A stretch of DNA of 64,000 nucleotides from Pseudoalteromonas lipolytica (GCF_900116435.1 NZ_FPAZ01000009.1:167675-231674), one strand, 5' to 3'. Positions 1-10,048 are shown, counted from the stretch's first letter. Numbers and translations are program-made. The notes: generated by a model from the letters alone, not told the origin.

Positions 1-3
1 TTG

Positions 4-39
4 AAGCCCTACCTGTGTAGGGCTTTGTTCTTTTTCTGT
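4..39 (+). terminator. Intrinsic terminator or attenuator before hscB
   Basis: A perfect 9-bp stem (AAGCCCTAC at 4-12, GTAGGGCTT at 17-25) with loop CTGT is followed by a T-rich tract (26-39). It lies directly upstream of hscB. In the usual isc operon iscA precedes hscB, so this probably ends or attenuates iscRSUA transcription entering the chaperone genes. The upstream gene is outside the window. Confidence 0.7.
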
Positions 40-59
40 TTACCGAGTTGGATTATGTA

Positions 60-587
60 ATGCGTTACTTTGAGTTATTTGCGATTCCAGTAGACTATAA
101 CATTGATTTAGCGACTATTAATAAACACTACCTCGAGCTGCAACGTGCAGTTCATCCAGATCGTCATGCCAGTGCTAGTAGCCGCGACAAACTACTTGCT
201 GTGCAAAACGCGGCTGAAATCAATGATGCATTACAAACGTTAAAGCACCCGGTAAAGCGTGCTGAATACATGCTTAGTGAGTTGGGCGTTGATATTCGTG
301 CTGAACAACAAACATTACAAGATCCGCTATTCTTAATGCAGCAAATGGAGCTTCGAGAAGAGTTCGAAGAGCTTGAAAATGCCGCAGATCCTGATGCAGC
401 AATTGCCCAGTTTGAAACGCAAATTAAACAGTTAGACACGCAATACAGCAGCGAACTGGCTGATCAGCTAGCAAGCAATGATGAACAGCAATGGCAGGCA
501 GCGGCGGATAATATTCGTAAGTTAAAGTTTGTTTATAAGCTACGCGAAGAACTTGAGCGAATTGAAGACAGTTTATTTGATGATTAA
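60..587 (+). CDS. hscB: Fe-S cluster assembly co-chaperone HscB
   Basis: J-domain co-chaperone that delivers the scaffold IscU to HscA and stimulates its ATPase during Fe-S cluster transfer in the cytoplasm. The 175-residue protein has an N-terminal J domain with the HPD motif at residues 32-34. A C-terminal helical domain (about 90-175) is the IscU-binding part in this family. An in-frame TTG at 48 would add four residues, but ATG at 60 gives the start MRYFELF, which matches the family N-terminus (E. coli MDYFTLF). It is followed 46 bp later by hscA and then fdx, the standard isc order. Length and motif leave little doubt. Confidence 0.96.
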   Translation: MRYFELFAIPVDYNIDLATINKHYLELQRAVHPDRHASASSRDKLLAVQNAAEINDALQTLKHPVKRAEYMLSELGVDIRAEQQTLQDPLFLMQQMELREEFEELENAADPDAAIAQFETQIKQLDTQYSSELADQLASNDEQQWQAAADNIRKLKFVYKLREELERIEDSLFDD

Positions 588-633
588 TCGTTAGTTGTAA
601 CTTAACAGCTATTTAAGAGTTTAAAAGAGCATT

Positions 634-2496
634 ATGGCATTATTGCAAATTGCTGAGCCGGGGCAAAGCGCGGCACCACATGAGCACAAATTGGCAGTGG
701 GTATTGACCTAGGTACAACAAATTCACTTGTTGCGACTGTCCAAAGTGGCGAAGCTCGCACACTAACAGACCTTGCAGGTAATGCAATGCTGCCGTCGGT
801 TGTTCAGTACCAAGCAGACAGCATATTAGTGGGTGAACAAGCGGCTGCAGCGGCCACACAAGACCCAGCAAATACACTCATTTCAGTGAAGCGCTTCTTA
901 GGCAAAACACAAACCGAAATTGAGCAAAGTTACGGTCAATTACCGTATCAGTTTTGTGAACATAATGGCTCACTTGCCATTAGCACTGTTGCTGGCGCAA
1001 TCAGCCCGGTGTCGGCATCAAGTGAAATATTAAAAACCTTAAAACAACGTGCTGAAGAAAGCTTTGCCGGCCAAGATATTATGGGCGCCGTGATCACTGT
1101 GCCAGCGTACTTTGATGATGCACAGCGTCAAAGCACTAAAGACGCGGCTGAACTTGCGGGTATTAATGTTTTACGCTTACTCAACGAGCCAACAGCGGCG
1201 GCAGTTGCCTACGGCCTAGACTCAGGTCAAGAAGGCATTATTGCCGTTTATGACTTGGGTGGCGGTACTTTCGATATCTCTATTTTACGCCTGCATCAAG
1301 GGGTATTCGAAGTCATGGCGACAGGCGGTGATTCGAGCCTAGGTGGTGACGATTTCGACTCATTACTGGTTGACTACTTTAAGCAGCAAACGGGTGTTAA
1401 CGAGTTATCGGCATCGGTTTTACGTTTATTCATCAATAAAGCAAAAGCCTGTAAAGAAGCATTAAGCCAATACCAAACAGTGAACGTTGGCTTAGAGTTT
1501 GATGGCCAAAGCTACACAGTTGAAGTAACGCGCGAAACCTTTGATGAATTGGCGCTAGGACTTGTAAAGAAAACGCTTCGCTCGTGCCGACGTGCGGTAA
1601 AAGATGCCGGCATCGAAAACCAAGAAGTACTGCAAGTTGTTATGGTGGGTGGGTCTACCCGCATGCCGATTGTACGCTCTCAAGTTGCGGCATTTTTTGA
1701 TAAAGAACCACTGACCTCAATTGACCCCGATCGTGTTGTGGCCCTTGGTGCTGCACTGCAAGCAGATGTGTTAGTGGGTAATAAGCCCGATTCAGACATG
1801 TTATTGCTCGATGTACTACCACTTTCGCTTGGTCTTGAAACCATGGGCGGTTTGGTCGAGAAAATCATTCCACGTAACACCACAATCCCGGTGGCACGTG
1901 CACAAGAGTTCACCACCTTTAAAGATGGTCAAACGGCGATGTCATTACACGTGCTGCAAGGCGAGCGTGAATTAGTAGATGATTGTCGATCGCTGGCTAA
2001 ATTTAGCTTAAAGGGCATTCCGGCTATGGCGGCAGGTGCAGCGCATATTCGTGTTACTTTTAAAGTTGATGCCGATGGTCTATTGAGCGTATCAGCAATG
2101 GAAAAATCAACTGGTGTGCAAGCTGAAATACAGGTAAAACCTTCATTTGGCTTATCGGATGACCAAGTTGCTAATATGCTGAAAGAGTCGATGACAAATG
2201 CCAAAGACGACATGGAAGCGCGAATGCTCAAAGAGCAGCAAGTTGAAGCATTACGTGTTGTTGAAGCACTTGAAGCTTCACTCGCAACCGATAGCCAATT
2301 GCTTGATGAACAAGAATTAAGTGTGTTAAAAGCAGAAATTGCTAAACTTATTGCGGTACGCGAAAGTGCCACAACACCGGCAGAAATTAAAGCAGCGATT
2401 GAAGCTGTAGATAATGCAAGTAGCGAGTTTGCTGCGCGTAGAATGGACGCATCAATTAAAAAAGCGCTGCAAGGGCAGTCAGTAGACGAAGTTTAA
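634..2496 (+). CDS. hscA: Fe-S cluster assembly chaperone HscA (Hsp70 family)
   Basis: Specialised Hsp70 that uses ATP hydrolysis to release Fe-S clusters from IscU to acceptor proteins. At 620 residues it is close to E. coli HscA (616). The nucleotide-binding domain covers about residues 20-390, with the phosphate-1 motif GIDLGTTNS near the start, DLGGGTFD in the middle and the VGGSTRMP motif later. The substrate-binding domain and helical lid follow. It lies 46 bp after hscB and 11 bp before fdx, so the three are probably co-transcribed. The pairing with hscB and fdx separates it from DnaK. Confidence 0.96.
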   Translation: MALLQIAEPGQSAAPHEHKLAVGIDLGTTNSLVATVQSGEARTLTDLAGNAMLPSVVQYQADSILVGEQAAAAATQDPANTLISVKRFLGKTQTEIEQSYGQLPYQFCEHNGSLAISTVAGAISPVSASSEILKTLKQRAEESFAGQDIMGAVITVPAYFDDAQRQSTKDAAELAGINVLRLLNEPTAAAVAYGLDSGQEGIIAVYDLGGGTFDISILRLHQGVFEVMATGGDSSLGGDDFDSLLVDYFKQQTGVNELSASVLRLFINKAKACKEALSQYQTVNVGLEFDGQSYTVEVTRETFDELALGLVKKTLRSCRRAVKDAGIENQEVLQVVMVGGSTRMPIVRSQVAAFFDKEPLTSIDPDRVVALGAALQADVLVGNKPDSDMLLLDVLPLSLGLETMGGLVEKIIPRNTTIPVARAQEFTTFKDGQTAMSLHVLQGERELVDDCRSLAKFSLKGIPAMAAGAAHIRVTFKVDADGLLSVSAMEKSTGVQAEIQVKPSFGLSDDQVANMLKESMTNAKDDMEARMLKEQQVEALRVVEALEASLATDSQLLDEQELSVLKAEIAKLIAVRESATTPAEIKAAIEAVDNASSEFAARRMDASIKKALQGQSVDEV

Positions 2497-2507
2497 CGAG
2501 GTAAGGT

Positions 2508-2846
2508 ATGCCACAAATTATTTTTCTTCCACACGAAGAGTTATGCCCAGAAGGCGCAGCAATTGAAGCACCTGCAGGCGAAACTGTATTAGATGTTGCG
2601 CTTAAAAATGGCATTAGCATCCCACATGCCTGTGAAAAATCATGCGCGTGTACGACATGTCATTTAATTATTCGCGAAGGGTTTGACTCTTTAGACGAAA
2701 GTGATGAGCTAGAAGACGACATGTTAGATAAAGCATGGGGACTTGAACCAGAGTCACGTCTTGGTTGCCAAGCAATCATTAAAGATGAAGATCTTGTGGT
2801 TGAAATTCCAAAGTATAATCTCAATATCGTTAATGAAGAGCATTAA
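2508..2846 (+). CDS. fdx: ISC-type [2Fe-2S] ferredoxin
   Basis: Adrenodoxin-like ferredoxin that supplies electrons to the IscS/IscU cluster-assembly complex. The 112-residue protein carries cysteines at 42, 48 and 51 within CEKSCACTTC, plus Cys87 in the LGCQA segment. These match the cluster ligands of E. coli Fdx, and Cys46 is conserved as well. The start ATG has a good ribosome binding site (GAGGTAAGG). No iscX-like gene follows; a strong terminator closes the operon 23 bp downstream. Confidence 0.96.
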   Translation: MPQIIFLPHEELCPEGAAIEAPAGETVLDVALKNGISIPHACEKSCACTTCHLIIREGFDSLDESDELEDDMLDKAWGLEPESRLGCQAIIKDEDLVVEIPKYNLNIVNEEH

Positions 2847-2868
2847 TTCTTAACGGCTTTGAATACCT

Positions 2869-2916
2869 AAAAACCGCTGTAGTTGCTTGGTCTCTACAGC
2901 GGTTTTTTGTTTTTTA
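2869..2916 (+). terminator. Intrinsic terminator of the hscBA-fdx operon
   Basis: A 14-bp stem (2869-2882 with 2894-2907) separated by an 11-base loop runs into a long T tract. It lies just after fdx and closes the operon. Confidence 0.9.
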
Positions 2917-2988
2917 GCTGTCAGATAGTAGATTTCAGATGATAGTCGTCAGATTTCTGATTTCTAGTGTCTTTAACTTGGAGGTTCT

Positions 2989-4416
2989 ATGTCTGATTTG
3001 GTTTTTTCTGATTCATTTATCGACGGTGACTTTTATTCTACAAGCCAGCGTTTTAGTGTCGATAATCCCGCAACCGCAGAGGCTATTACCCATGTCTCTA
3101 ATATTGATAAAGCCGGGGTTGAACTGGCTATAAAAAGTGCCGACGAAGCCTTTAGCAAACTAAAGCAAACAACGGCGACTGAGCGCAGTGAAACGTTGCG
3201 ACGTTGGTACGACTTAGTCATTGAGCATAAACAACAACTTGCTGAGTTAATGACCAAAGAGCAAGGTAAACCTTTAAAAGAAGCATTGGGTGAAGTGGAG
3301 TACGGCGCCGGGTTTATTAAATGGTTTAGCGAAGAAGCCAAACGCAGTTACGGCGATAGTATTCCTGCGACGGATAGTCAGCATCGTTTATCAACAATAA
3401 AGCAGCCCGTGGGTGTGGTGGCAGGTATTACACCGTGGAATTTCCCGATTGCCATGATCACGCGTAAAGTTGCCCCCGCATATGCGGCAGGCTGTAGCTT
3501 TGTTATTAAACCTTCTGAGCATACGCCATTGTGTGCAATTGCACTTGCATATCTCGCTGATAAAGCCGGTTTCGTGAAAGGTGCCTTAAATGTGGTGGTC
3601 TCTGAAAACGCAAAAATGGTCGGCGAAATCATGACCGAGTCTGAGCGCGTACGTAAATTTACTTTCACAGGTTCAACTGGAGTCGGTAAGCAATTACTCG
3701 CTCAGTGTGCTTCTACAATTAAGAACACATCGATGGAGCTCGGTGGTAATGCTCCCTTTATTATTTTTGAAAATGCCAATTTAGATGACGCCGTTACAGG
3801 GCTCATGGGCGCGAAGTTTAGAAACGCAGGGCAAACCTGTGTCGCCGCAAACCGTATTTTTGTAGAGCGCTCAGTGCTTGAAACCGTGCTTGAAAAACTC
3901 ACTGACAAAGTAGCAGAGTTAAAAGTAGGCAATGGCCTTGATGAAGGGGTGGATATTGGCCCATTAATTTACCCAAAAGCAAAAGAGAAGGTACAAAGCT
4001 TAGTCGAAGATGCGGTGAACAAAGGGGCTTCTTTAATTGGCGATAATAAGGAGCTTGAGGGCAGTTTTCAAGCGCCACTCATTTTGACTGATGTCACCCC
4101 AGAGATGGATATTTACCATGATGAAGTGTTTGGTCCTGTAATCAGCATTATTGCCTTTGATAACGAACAAGAAGTACTGAAACTTGCCAATGATGTGCCT
4201 TATGGCTTAGCTGCTTATTTTTACAGTGACAACATCAAGCAAATTTATCGCGTAAGTGAAGCACTTGAATACGGCATGATAGGCATCAACGAAGGGCTTA
4301 TCTCAAACCCAGTTGCCCCATTTGGTGGTGTGAAACAGTCGGGCCTGGGTCGTGAAGGTGGTCATCAAGGCTTAGATGAGTATCTAGAAGAGAAGTATCT
4401 TTGTATGAAGATTTAA
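2989..4416 (+). CDS. gabD: NAD(P)-dependent aldehyde dehydrogenase, succinate-semialdehyde type
   Basis: Oxidises an aldehyde to its acid; best match is succinate-semialdehyde dehydrogenase of the GabD class (last step of GABA breakdown). The 475-residue protein has the full ALDH set: Asn151 in TPWNFP, Lys174 in the FVIKPSE cofactor segment, general base Glu250 in MELGGN and nucleophile Cys284 in NAGQTC. Start ATG follows GGAGG at good spacing. It is transcribed alone, with no GABA transaminase or permease beside it, so the physiological substrate is inferred from family resemblance only. The first repeat island begins almost at its stop codon. Confidence 0.85.
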   Translation: MSDLVFSDSFIDGDFYSTSQRFSVDNPATAEAITHVSNIDKAGVELAIKSADEAFSKLKQTTATERSETLRRWYDLVIEHKQQLAELMTKEQGKPLKEALGEVEYGAGFIKWFSEEAKRSYGDSIPATDSQHRLSTIKQPVGVVAGITPWNFPIAMITRKVAPAYAAGCSFVIKPSEHTPLCAIALAYLADKAGFVKGALNVVVSENAKMVGEIMTESERVRKFTFTGSTGVGKQLLAQCASTIKNTSMELGGNAPFIIFENANLDDAVTGLMGAKFRNAGQTCVAANRIFVERSVLETVLEKLTDKVAELKVGNGLDEGVDIGPLIYPKAKEKVQSLVEDAVNKGASLIGDNKELEGSFQAPLILTDVTPEMDIYHDEVFGPVISIIAFDNEQEVLKLANDVPYGLAAYFYSDNIKQIYRVSEALEYGMIGINEGLISNPVAPFGGVKQSGLGREGGHQGLDEYLEEKYLCMKI

Positions 4417-4424
4417 AAGCCGCT

Positions 4425-5690
4425 TTAACCTCTGCGCGCGAAATAAATTTAACGCCTACAACAAACTGTAGGCGTTATGCTTGCATGGCGCATTTAGGCA
4501 GCAACATCTCTTTTATAACATTCACGGCTAAAGCCCCTCCTACAAAAAGCCCCTCCTACAAAAGATACACATCACACACGTAGGAGGCGTTTTAACGCCG
4601 AAAAGCAAACCTATTCAGCGGTATTAAACAGCCTTCTCAGTATAACTGTATTAGCTCGTATCTCGCTTTTCGATGCTCGTTGCTTATAACCCTTTCACGG
4701 CTAAAGCCACTCCTACAAAAGATGCACACGATACACGTAGGAGGCGTTTTAACGCCGAAAAGCAAACCTATTCAGCGGTATTAAACAGCCATCTCGATTT
4801 AGCTCGCACCTCGTTGCTTACAACCTCTTCGCGCGAAATAAATTTCACGCCTACAACAAACTGTAGGCGTTATGTTTTCATGGCGCATTTAGGCAGCAAC
4901 ATCTCTTTTAAAATTCACGGCTAAAGCCACTCCTACAAAAAGCCCTCCTACAAAAGATGCACATCACACACGTAGGAGGCGTTTTAACGCCGAAAAGCAA
5001 ACCTATTCAGCGGTATTAAAAGCCTTCTCAGTATAACTGTATTAGCTCGCATCTCGTTTTTCGATGCTCGTTGCTATAACTCTTTCGCGGCTAAAGCCAC
5101 TCCTACAAGTGACATACATCACACACGTAGGAGGCGTTTTAACGCCGAAAAGCAAACCTATTAACTGGCATTAAACAACCTTCTCAGTATAACTGTATTA
5201 GCTCGTATCTCGCTTTTCGATGCTCGTTGCTTATAACCCTTTCGCGGCTAAAGCCCTCCTAAAAAAGATGCACATCACACACGTAGGAGGCGTTTTAACG
5301 CCGAAAAGCAAACCTTTTCAGCGGCATTAAACAACCATCTCGATTTAGCTGTACTAGCTCGTATCTCGCTTTTCGATGCTCGTTGCTTATAACCCTTTCA
5401 CGGCTAAAGCCACTCATACAAAAGATGCACACGATACACGTAGGAGGCGTTTTAACGCCGAAAAGCAAACCTATTAACTGGCATTAAACAGCCATCTCGA
5501 TTTAGCTCGCACCTCGCAACTCGTATCTCGAAGCTTATTTATCTCGCATCTCGTCGCTTATAACCTCTTCGCGCGAAATAAATTTCACGCCTACAACAAA
5601 CCGTAGGCGTTATGCTTGCATGGCGCGTTTGCGCAGCAACATCTATTTAATAAAATTAGCGTTAAAACGCTTCCTACGATGAAGCTACCC
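4425..5690. repeat. Repeat island 1: two-module palindromic repeats
   Basis: About 1.27 kb with no credible gene, made of two module types. Module A has the core CGTAGGAGGCGTTTTAACGC, preceded by GGCTAAAGCC and CTCCTAC, so that CTCCTAC/GTAGGAG form a stem flanked by two smaller palindromes. Copies of its core start at 4579, 4736, 4971, 5126, 5282 and 5439. Neighbouring copies are 155-157 bp apart, or 235 bp where a module B intervenes. Module B is a hairpin (ACGCCTAC...GTAGGCGT) followed by TTATGCTTGCATGGCGC or a close variant, at 4451, 4847 and 5587. The order is B-A-A-B-A-A-A-A-B. CTCG-rich heptamers fill the gaps. Function unknown; it resembles REP/BIME-like intergenic repeats. Confidence 0.9.
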
Positions 5691-5705
5691 GCTTATTTTT
5701 AATAA

Positions 5706-5723
5706 AATGATAGCGCTGTCATT
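5706..5723. promoter_or_regulatory. NagR-like operator upstream of hexosaminidase
   Basis: AATGATAGCGCTGTCATT is an 18-bp palindrome with one mismatch and a central CG, as in LacI-family operators. A near-identical copy lies upstream of the transporter gene at 8560-8577. Both genes belong to chitin/N-acetylglucosamine use, so a NagR-type repressor is the likely binder. That assignment is inference; the shared palindrome is directly visible. Confidence 0.75.
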
Positions 5724-5817
5724 TTAGTTTTTATATGATAGGTATGAATAATAAACAAAAATGACAAATATTACGGAATAAATACCGTAAACTCAGGGCT
5801 TAAACGAGGAGAAAGTA

Positions 5818-8463
5818 ATGGATTTTAAGAGGTCAATACTCGCCGCGATACTGGTAGCATCACCTGTAGTCGCACATGCGACACTGACGCAATCACAGGT
5901 TAATCACTTTGCTAAAGACACTGAATTACTATTTTCGGTAGAAGATAATTTCCGTAATAAAGACGCGGGGTTCTTAGGTCAAATTACGCTTAATAATCGC
6001 TCTGACGTGGCTTTGCCTGCGGGTGAAAGTGATTGGCAGCTTTATATTCATTCTGTTCGTAAAATTTCGACCGAACATGTCGCAGGCTTAAATATTGAAC
6101 ATGTTAATGGTGACTTACACCGTATAGTGCCAACGAGCAGCTTTAAAGGGTTAGCAGCGGGTGAAAGCCTAGAACTGCCTTTTGATGCACAAGTATGGGT
6201 TGTTGCTTACAGCGATTTTATGCCGCGTGCATTTTTTGTTTCAGGAAAAAATAAGCCAGCGGTATTTGCAAACACAGATACCGAAGACTTTAAACAATTT
6301 GTAATGCCGTTTACGCGCGATAACCAATTATACCGCTATAACGAGCCGAAAGATTTATCTGTGCTTGCAACGCCTAAAGTACGCTTTGAAAGAAACAATG
6401 CCGATAACGTTGCTGTAAGTAAAGAAGAAGCACTAAAACGCATTATTCCAAAACCACGCAAAGTTGACTTTAACCGGGGTACAACAACTATCAATAATGA
6501 TTGGCAAATTAGTTATCAAGGTCAGCTCAAGCACGAAGTAATGGTGTTTATGCAAGACTTACAAGATGACTATGGTATTAGCCTTAAAGCGCAGCCTGAC
6601 CATATTAACCTTGGTAAAGAGAAACTTATTCGTCTTAAAGTCGACCCTGCACTGAATGCCGGTAAAGCTGAAAGCTACACCCTCGAAATTGATGATGAAG
6701 TCATTAACATCGTCGGCAGTGATAATGCTGGTGTGTTTTATGCGATGCAAAGTGTGCTTAATTTGATGCCAGCAGCAACCCAAGGCTCAGCAAGCTTACC
6801 TCAGCTTGAATTAGAAGACTCACCTCGCTATGGCTGGCGTGGTATGCATTACGATAATGGCCGTAACTTTCACGGTAAAGAAGCCATGTTTAAGCTCGTT
6901 GAGCAAATGGCGCGCTATAAAATGAATAAGCTACATTGGCATTTTTCTGAAGATGAAGGCTGGCGACTCGAAATACCTGGCCTACCGGAGCTTACCGAGG
7001 TAGGTGGATACCGTTGTTTTGATTTAGAAGAGCGCACCTGTTTATTAACGCAGCTAGGTACGGGACCATTTAAAACAGGTTCGGGCAATGGTTACTTAAA
7101 ACGCGAAGAATTTGTTGAACTGTTAAAATACGCAAAAGATCGCCATATTCAGATCATCCCTGAAGTAGAGGGACCCGGGCATGCGCGTGCATCAATAAAA
7201 GCGATGGAGGCACGTTATCATAATATGCTCGAACAAGCCGAAAAAGCAGCTAAAAACAATATAAAAACTGGCTCGGCCAAGCAAGAAATACAACAAGTGG
7301 ATATGGGTCCTGCAACACAGTATCTACTGACCGATCCGAAAGATACCTCAGTGTATATGACGGTACAAAATTACAAAGATAATTCGATGAATGTCTGTAT
7401 GGATTCAACCTATGCATTTTTAGATAAAGTAACGTATGAATTACAACAAATGTACCGCGAAGCGGGCGTACAGCTGAAAAACCTACACATTGGTGGTGAT
7501 GAAGTGGGGGCTGGTTCATGGATTGGCTCACCTGTTTGTCAGGCGTTATTTGCCGAGCCGAGTAATGGCGTGTCGGGCCCCGCTGATCTTAAACCATACT
7601 TCACGCAACGCGTCGCGACACTATTAGAAAAGCGCGGTATTTCCCCAGGAATTTGGGAAGACGGCATTATGTATGACCGTGAGAATTCATTTAAACGTGA
7701 TGAATTCCCAAATAAAACCTTTACGGTTAATACATGGGATAATATTTGGGAGTGGGGCGTTGCAGACAGAGCATATCGGTTAGCAAATGCGGGCTACCAA
7801 GTGGTGTTATCACATGGCACGCACTTATATTTCGATCATCCCTATGAAGCCAGCCCAGAAGAGCGTGGTTATTATTGGGCAACCCGTTACACCGATACTA
7901 AAAAAACCTTTAACTACATGCCAGACGATGTATACGCGAACGCAGACTATACCCGTACTCGCGAGCCAATTGTTAATTTAGAAGCCTTGGTTGGTCGCCC
8001 GTTACCTAAGCTTGAGAAACCTGAAAATATTCTGGGTATGCAAGGTCAGGTGTGGTCTGAAACTATCCGCACTGAAGATCAGGTGTTAGCGATGATTTTT
8101 CCGCGTATTTTGTCAGTTGCAGAACGTGCGTGGCACAAAGCAGAGTGGGAAGGCGAAAATGTCGATACCAAAAAGCAAGCGAAAGACTGGGCTGAATTCT
8201 CAAGCGCTGTGGGTTTAAAAGAGCTCGAAAAGCTGGCGCAAGATGGTATCAATTTGCATTTACCTGTGCCGGGAGCTGTTATTGAAAATGGGACGTTAAA
8301 AGCCAACACAGCGTTTAACTATTTAAGCATTGAATACAGCCTAGATAATGGAAAAAATTGGCAGCTTTATACTGATCCGATCAGTGTTGAAAATGGTGCG
8401 AATGTAGCCTTGCGCAGCCGTTTAAATTCGCAGCAAACAAGCCGAATAACCTATGTAAATTAA
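5818..8463 (+). CDS. Beta-N-acetylhexosaminidase / chitobiase (GH20)
   Basis: Cleaves chitobiose and chito-oligosaccharides to N-acetylglucosamine. The 881-residue length is close to Vibrio chitobiases. A signal peptide (residues 1-21, ending VVAHA) sends it to the periplasm or outside; there is no lipobox cysteine. An N-terminal chitobiase carbohydrate-binding-like domain (about 25-200) is followed by a GH20 accessory domain. The TIM barrel (about 320-780) contains the catalytic pair Asp561-Glu562 in HIGGDE. A short C-terminal Ig-like domain ends the protein. ATG 5818 follows GAGGAG. A NagR-like operator lies about 95 bp upstream, and the sugar transporter downstream has the same operator, so the two are probably induced together by N-acetylglucosamine. 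Confidence 0.93.
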   Translation: MDFKRSILAAILVASPVVAHATLTQSQVNHFAKDTELLFSVEDNFRNKDAGFLGQITLNNRSDVALPAGESDWQLYIHSVRKISTEHVAGLNIEHVNGDLHRIVPTSSFKGLAAGESLELPFDAQVWVVAYSDFMPRAFFVSGKNKPAVFANTDTEDFKQFVMPFTRDNQLYRYNEPKDLSVLATPKVRFERNNADNVAVSKEEALKRIIPKPRKVDFNRGTTTINNDWQISYQGQLKHEVMVFMQDLQDDYGISLKAQPDHINLGKEKLIRLKVDPALNAGKAESYTLEIDDEVINIVGSDNAGVFYAMQSVLNLMPAATQGSASLPQLELEDSPRYGWRGMHYDNGRNFHGKEAMFKLVEQMARYKMNKLHWHFSEDEGWRLEIPGLPELTEVGGYRCFDLEERTCLLTQLGTGPFKTGSGNGYLKREEFVELLKYAKDRHIQIIPEVEGPGHARASIKAMEARYHNMLEQAEKAAKNNIKTGSAKQEIQQVDMGPATQYLLTDPKDTSVYMTVQNYKDNSMNVCMDSTYAFLDKVTYELQQMYREAGVQLKNLHIGGDEVGAGSWIGSPVCQALFAEPSNGVSGPADLKPYFTQRVATLLEKRGISPGIWEDGIMYDRENSFKRDEFPNKTFTVNTWDNIWEWGVADRAYRLANAGYQVVLSHGTHLYFDHPYEASPEERGYYWATRYTDTKKTFNYMPDDVYANADYTRTREPIVNLEALVGRPLPKLEKPENILGMQGQVWSETIRTEDQVLAMIFPRILSVAERAWHKAEWEGENVDTKKQAKDWAEFSSAVGLKELEKLAQDGINLHLPVPGAVIENGTLKANTAFNYLSIEYSLDNGKNWQLYTDPISVENGANVALRSRLNSQQTSRITYVN

Positions 8464-8480
8464 TAGATTACAAGCAAACT

Positions 8481-8506
8481 AAAAGGGCCTTTGGCCCTTT
8501 TTTATT
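8481..8506 (+). terminator. Intrinsic terminator after hexosaminidase gene
   Basis: AAAGGGCC (8482-8489) and GGCCCTTT (8493-8500) form an 8-bp stem with a TTT loop, followed by Ts. It separates the hexosaminidase from the transporter, which therefore has its own promoter and operator. Confidence 0.88.
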
Positions 8507-8559
8507 ATCTTGCTTTTAACTAAAGGCATCGTATTATGACTACAATTTGATGTCAGTTT

Positions 8560-8577
8560 AATGGCAGCGCTGTCATT
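8560..8577. promoter_or_regulatory. NagR-like operator upstream of nagP
   Basis: AATGGCAGCGCTGTCATT differs from the copy at 5706-5723 at a single position. A TATAAA at 8594-8599 could be the -10 box, placing the palindrome over the -35 region, which suits repression. Promoter assignment is tentative. Confidence 0.75.
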
Positions 8578-8678
8578 TTTGTTGCGTTAGTGTTATAAAT
8601 ATTTCATCAAACGTATTTATAATCATCTTGAACAAATGGCGTTGATAAATTGAGTCAATGCTATGAATGGGAATTACC

Positions 8679-9962
8679 ATGTCAGAAACGAATAAACAAA
8701 GCAGCCTAATACCTATGGCTATCGTTGCCACGCTGTTTTTTATCTTAGGCTTTGCTACTTGGTTAAATGGCTCTTTAATGCCTTTCCTGCAGCAAGTTTT
8801 GCAGCTTTCGCCGTTTCAGGCGTCGTTGATTATTTTCTCGTTTTATATCGCGGTAACATTCACTGCGATTCCATCAGCGATGATTATTCGTAAAGTGGGT
8901 TACAAAAATGGTATGGCCCTTGGCATGGCAACCATGATGGTTGCAGGATTGTTATTTATTCCTGCTGCAAAAACACAAGTGTTTGCACTGTTTTTATTTG
9001 CGCAACTCGTTATGGGCGCGGGTCAAACATTACTACAAACAGCGGTGAACCCGTATGTGGTAAGAATTGGCCCCGAGGAATCAGCCGCAGCCCGTGTAAG
9101 TGTTATGGGTATTTTAAATAAAGGTGCTGGGGTTGTAGCCCCGATTGTGTTTACCGCACTCATACTGAGTGATTTTAAAGGGTTTATAGGTAAAGAGCTC
9201 AGCCAAGCTGACATCGATGCCATGGCCAATGGCTTAATATTACCGTATTTAGGGATGGCACTTTTTATTGGTATACTTGGCTTCGCAGTGACCAAAATGC
9301 CGTTACCTGAACTAATTGATGATGCTGATGAACAGCAGCCTGGGCAAGTTAAAAAAGCATTGGCACATCCGAGCCTTGCGTTAGGGATTGTAGCGTTGTT
9401 TGTGTATGTGGCTGTCGAGGTAATAGCTGGTGACACCATTGGTAGCTTTGCTCTGTCATTGGGTGTCGAGCAATACAGTGTGATGACATCGTACACCATG
9501 GGTTGTATGGTACTTGGTTACTTTTTAGGTATCTTATTGATTCCACGTGTGTTGTCTCAGCAGGCAGCACTGACTATTTCAGCGCTGTTAGGGTGTGTGT
9601 TAACGCTTGCGATAGTAACAGGCAGTAATGAGTCGGTCGTTATTTCTACATTGCTTGGCCTAAAATCGGTACTTCCTGATACCTTATTGCTGATTGCTGT
9701 GCTAGGCTTTGCCAATGCAATTGTTTGGCCAGCAGTTTGGCCGCTAGCGCTTTCGGGCTTAGGTAAGCTTACCAGTGTGGGGTCGGGCTTGCTTGTTATG
9801 GGTATTGCTGGCGGTGCATTTGGTCCGTTATTTTGGGGCCTTGCAAGTGGCGGCGTTAAAAGTGCCGAGGCGCAACAAATGGCTTATATTGTGATGTTGC
9901 CTTGTTATTTATTCATACTTTTCTATGCTGTAAAAGGGCATAAAATGAAAAGTTGGAAGTAA
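8679..9962 (+). CDS. nagP: NagP-like N-acetylglucosamine transporter (MFS, FucP/FHS family)
   Basis: Inner-membrane proton-coupled sugar importer with twelve predicted membrane segments. Its N-terminal half resembles the fucose/glucose/galactose permease family that includes Shewanella-type NagP. Pairing with a GH20 hexosaminidase and a shared NagR-like operator point to N-acetylglucosamine as the substrate. ATG at 8679 (427 residues, MSETNKQ) has GGGA at proper spacing. The upstream in-frame ATG at 8667 would overlap that site and is less likely. A terminator follows at 10049. Family assignment is firm; substrate is inferred from context. Confidence 0.85.
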   Translation: MSETNKQSSLIPMAIVATLFFILGFATWLNGSLMPFLQQVLQLSPFQASLIIFSFYIAVTFTAIPSAMIIRKVGYKNGMALGMATMMVAGLLFIPAAKTQVFALFLFAQLVMGAGQTLLQTAVNPYVVRIGPEESAAARVSVMGILNKGAGVVAPIVFTALILSDFKGFIGKELSQADIDAMANGLILPYLGMALFIGILGFAVTKMPLPELIDDADEQQPGQVKKALAHPSLALGIVALFVYVAVEVIAGDTIGSFALSLGVEQYSVMTSYTMGCMVLGYFLGILLIPRVLSQQAALTISALLGCVLTLAIVTGSNESVVISTLLGLKSVLPDTLLLIAVLGFANAIVWPAVWPLALSGLGKLTSVGSGLLVMGIAGGAFGPLFWGLASGGVKSAEAQQMAYIVMLPCYLFILFYAVKGHKMKSWK

Positions 9963-10048
9963 TTAAAAAGCGTGAGGTAAAGACGAGTAAATCGTCGGCC
10001 TTGCACTGATGTAAAGCATTTCTAGTAAATAGAAATAATCCCGTGTGT

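Noticed and set aside
2925..2975. Short CAGAT-type direct repeats before gabD
   Set aside because: Degenerate and short; no consistent period or palindrome to support a function.
4401..4924. Two short plus-strand ORFs in repeat island 1
   Set aside because: They are made entirely of repeat modules, have no ribosome site and translate to low-complexity sequence shared between copies.
4425..5690. CRISPR array
   Set aside because: Repeats recur at about 155 bp with homologous intervening sequence, not 30-40 bp unique spacers, and no cas genes are present.
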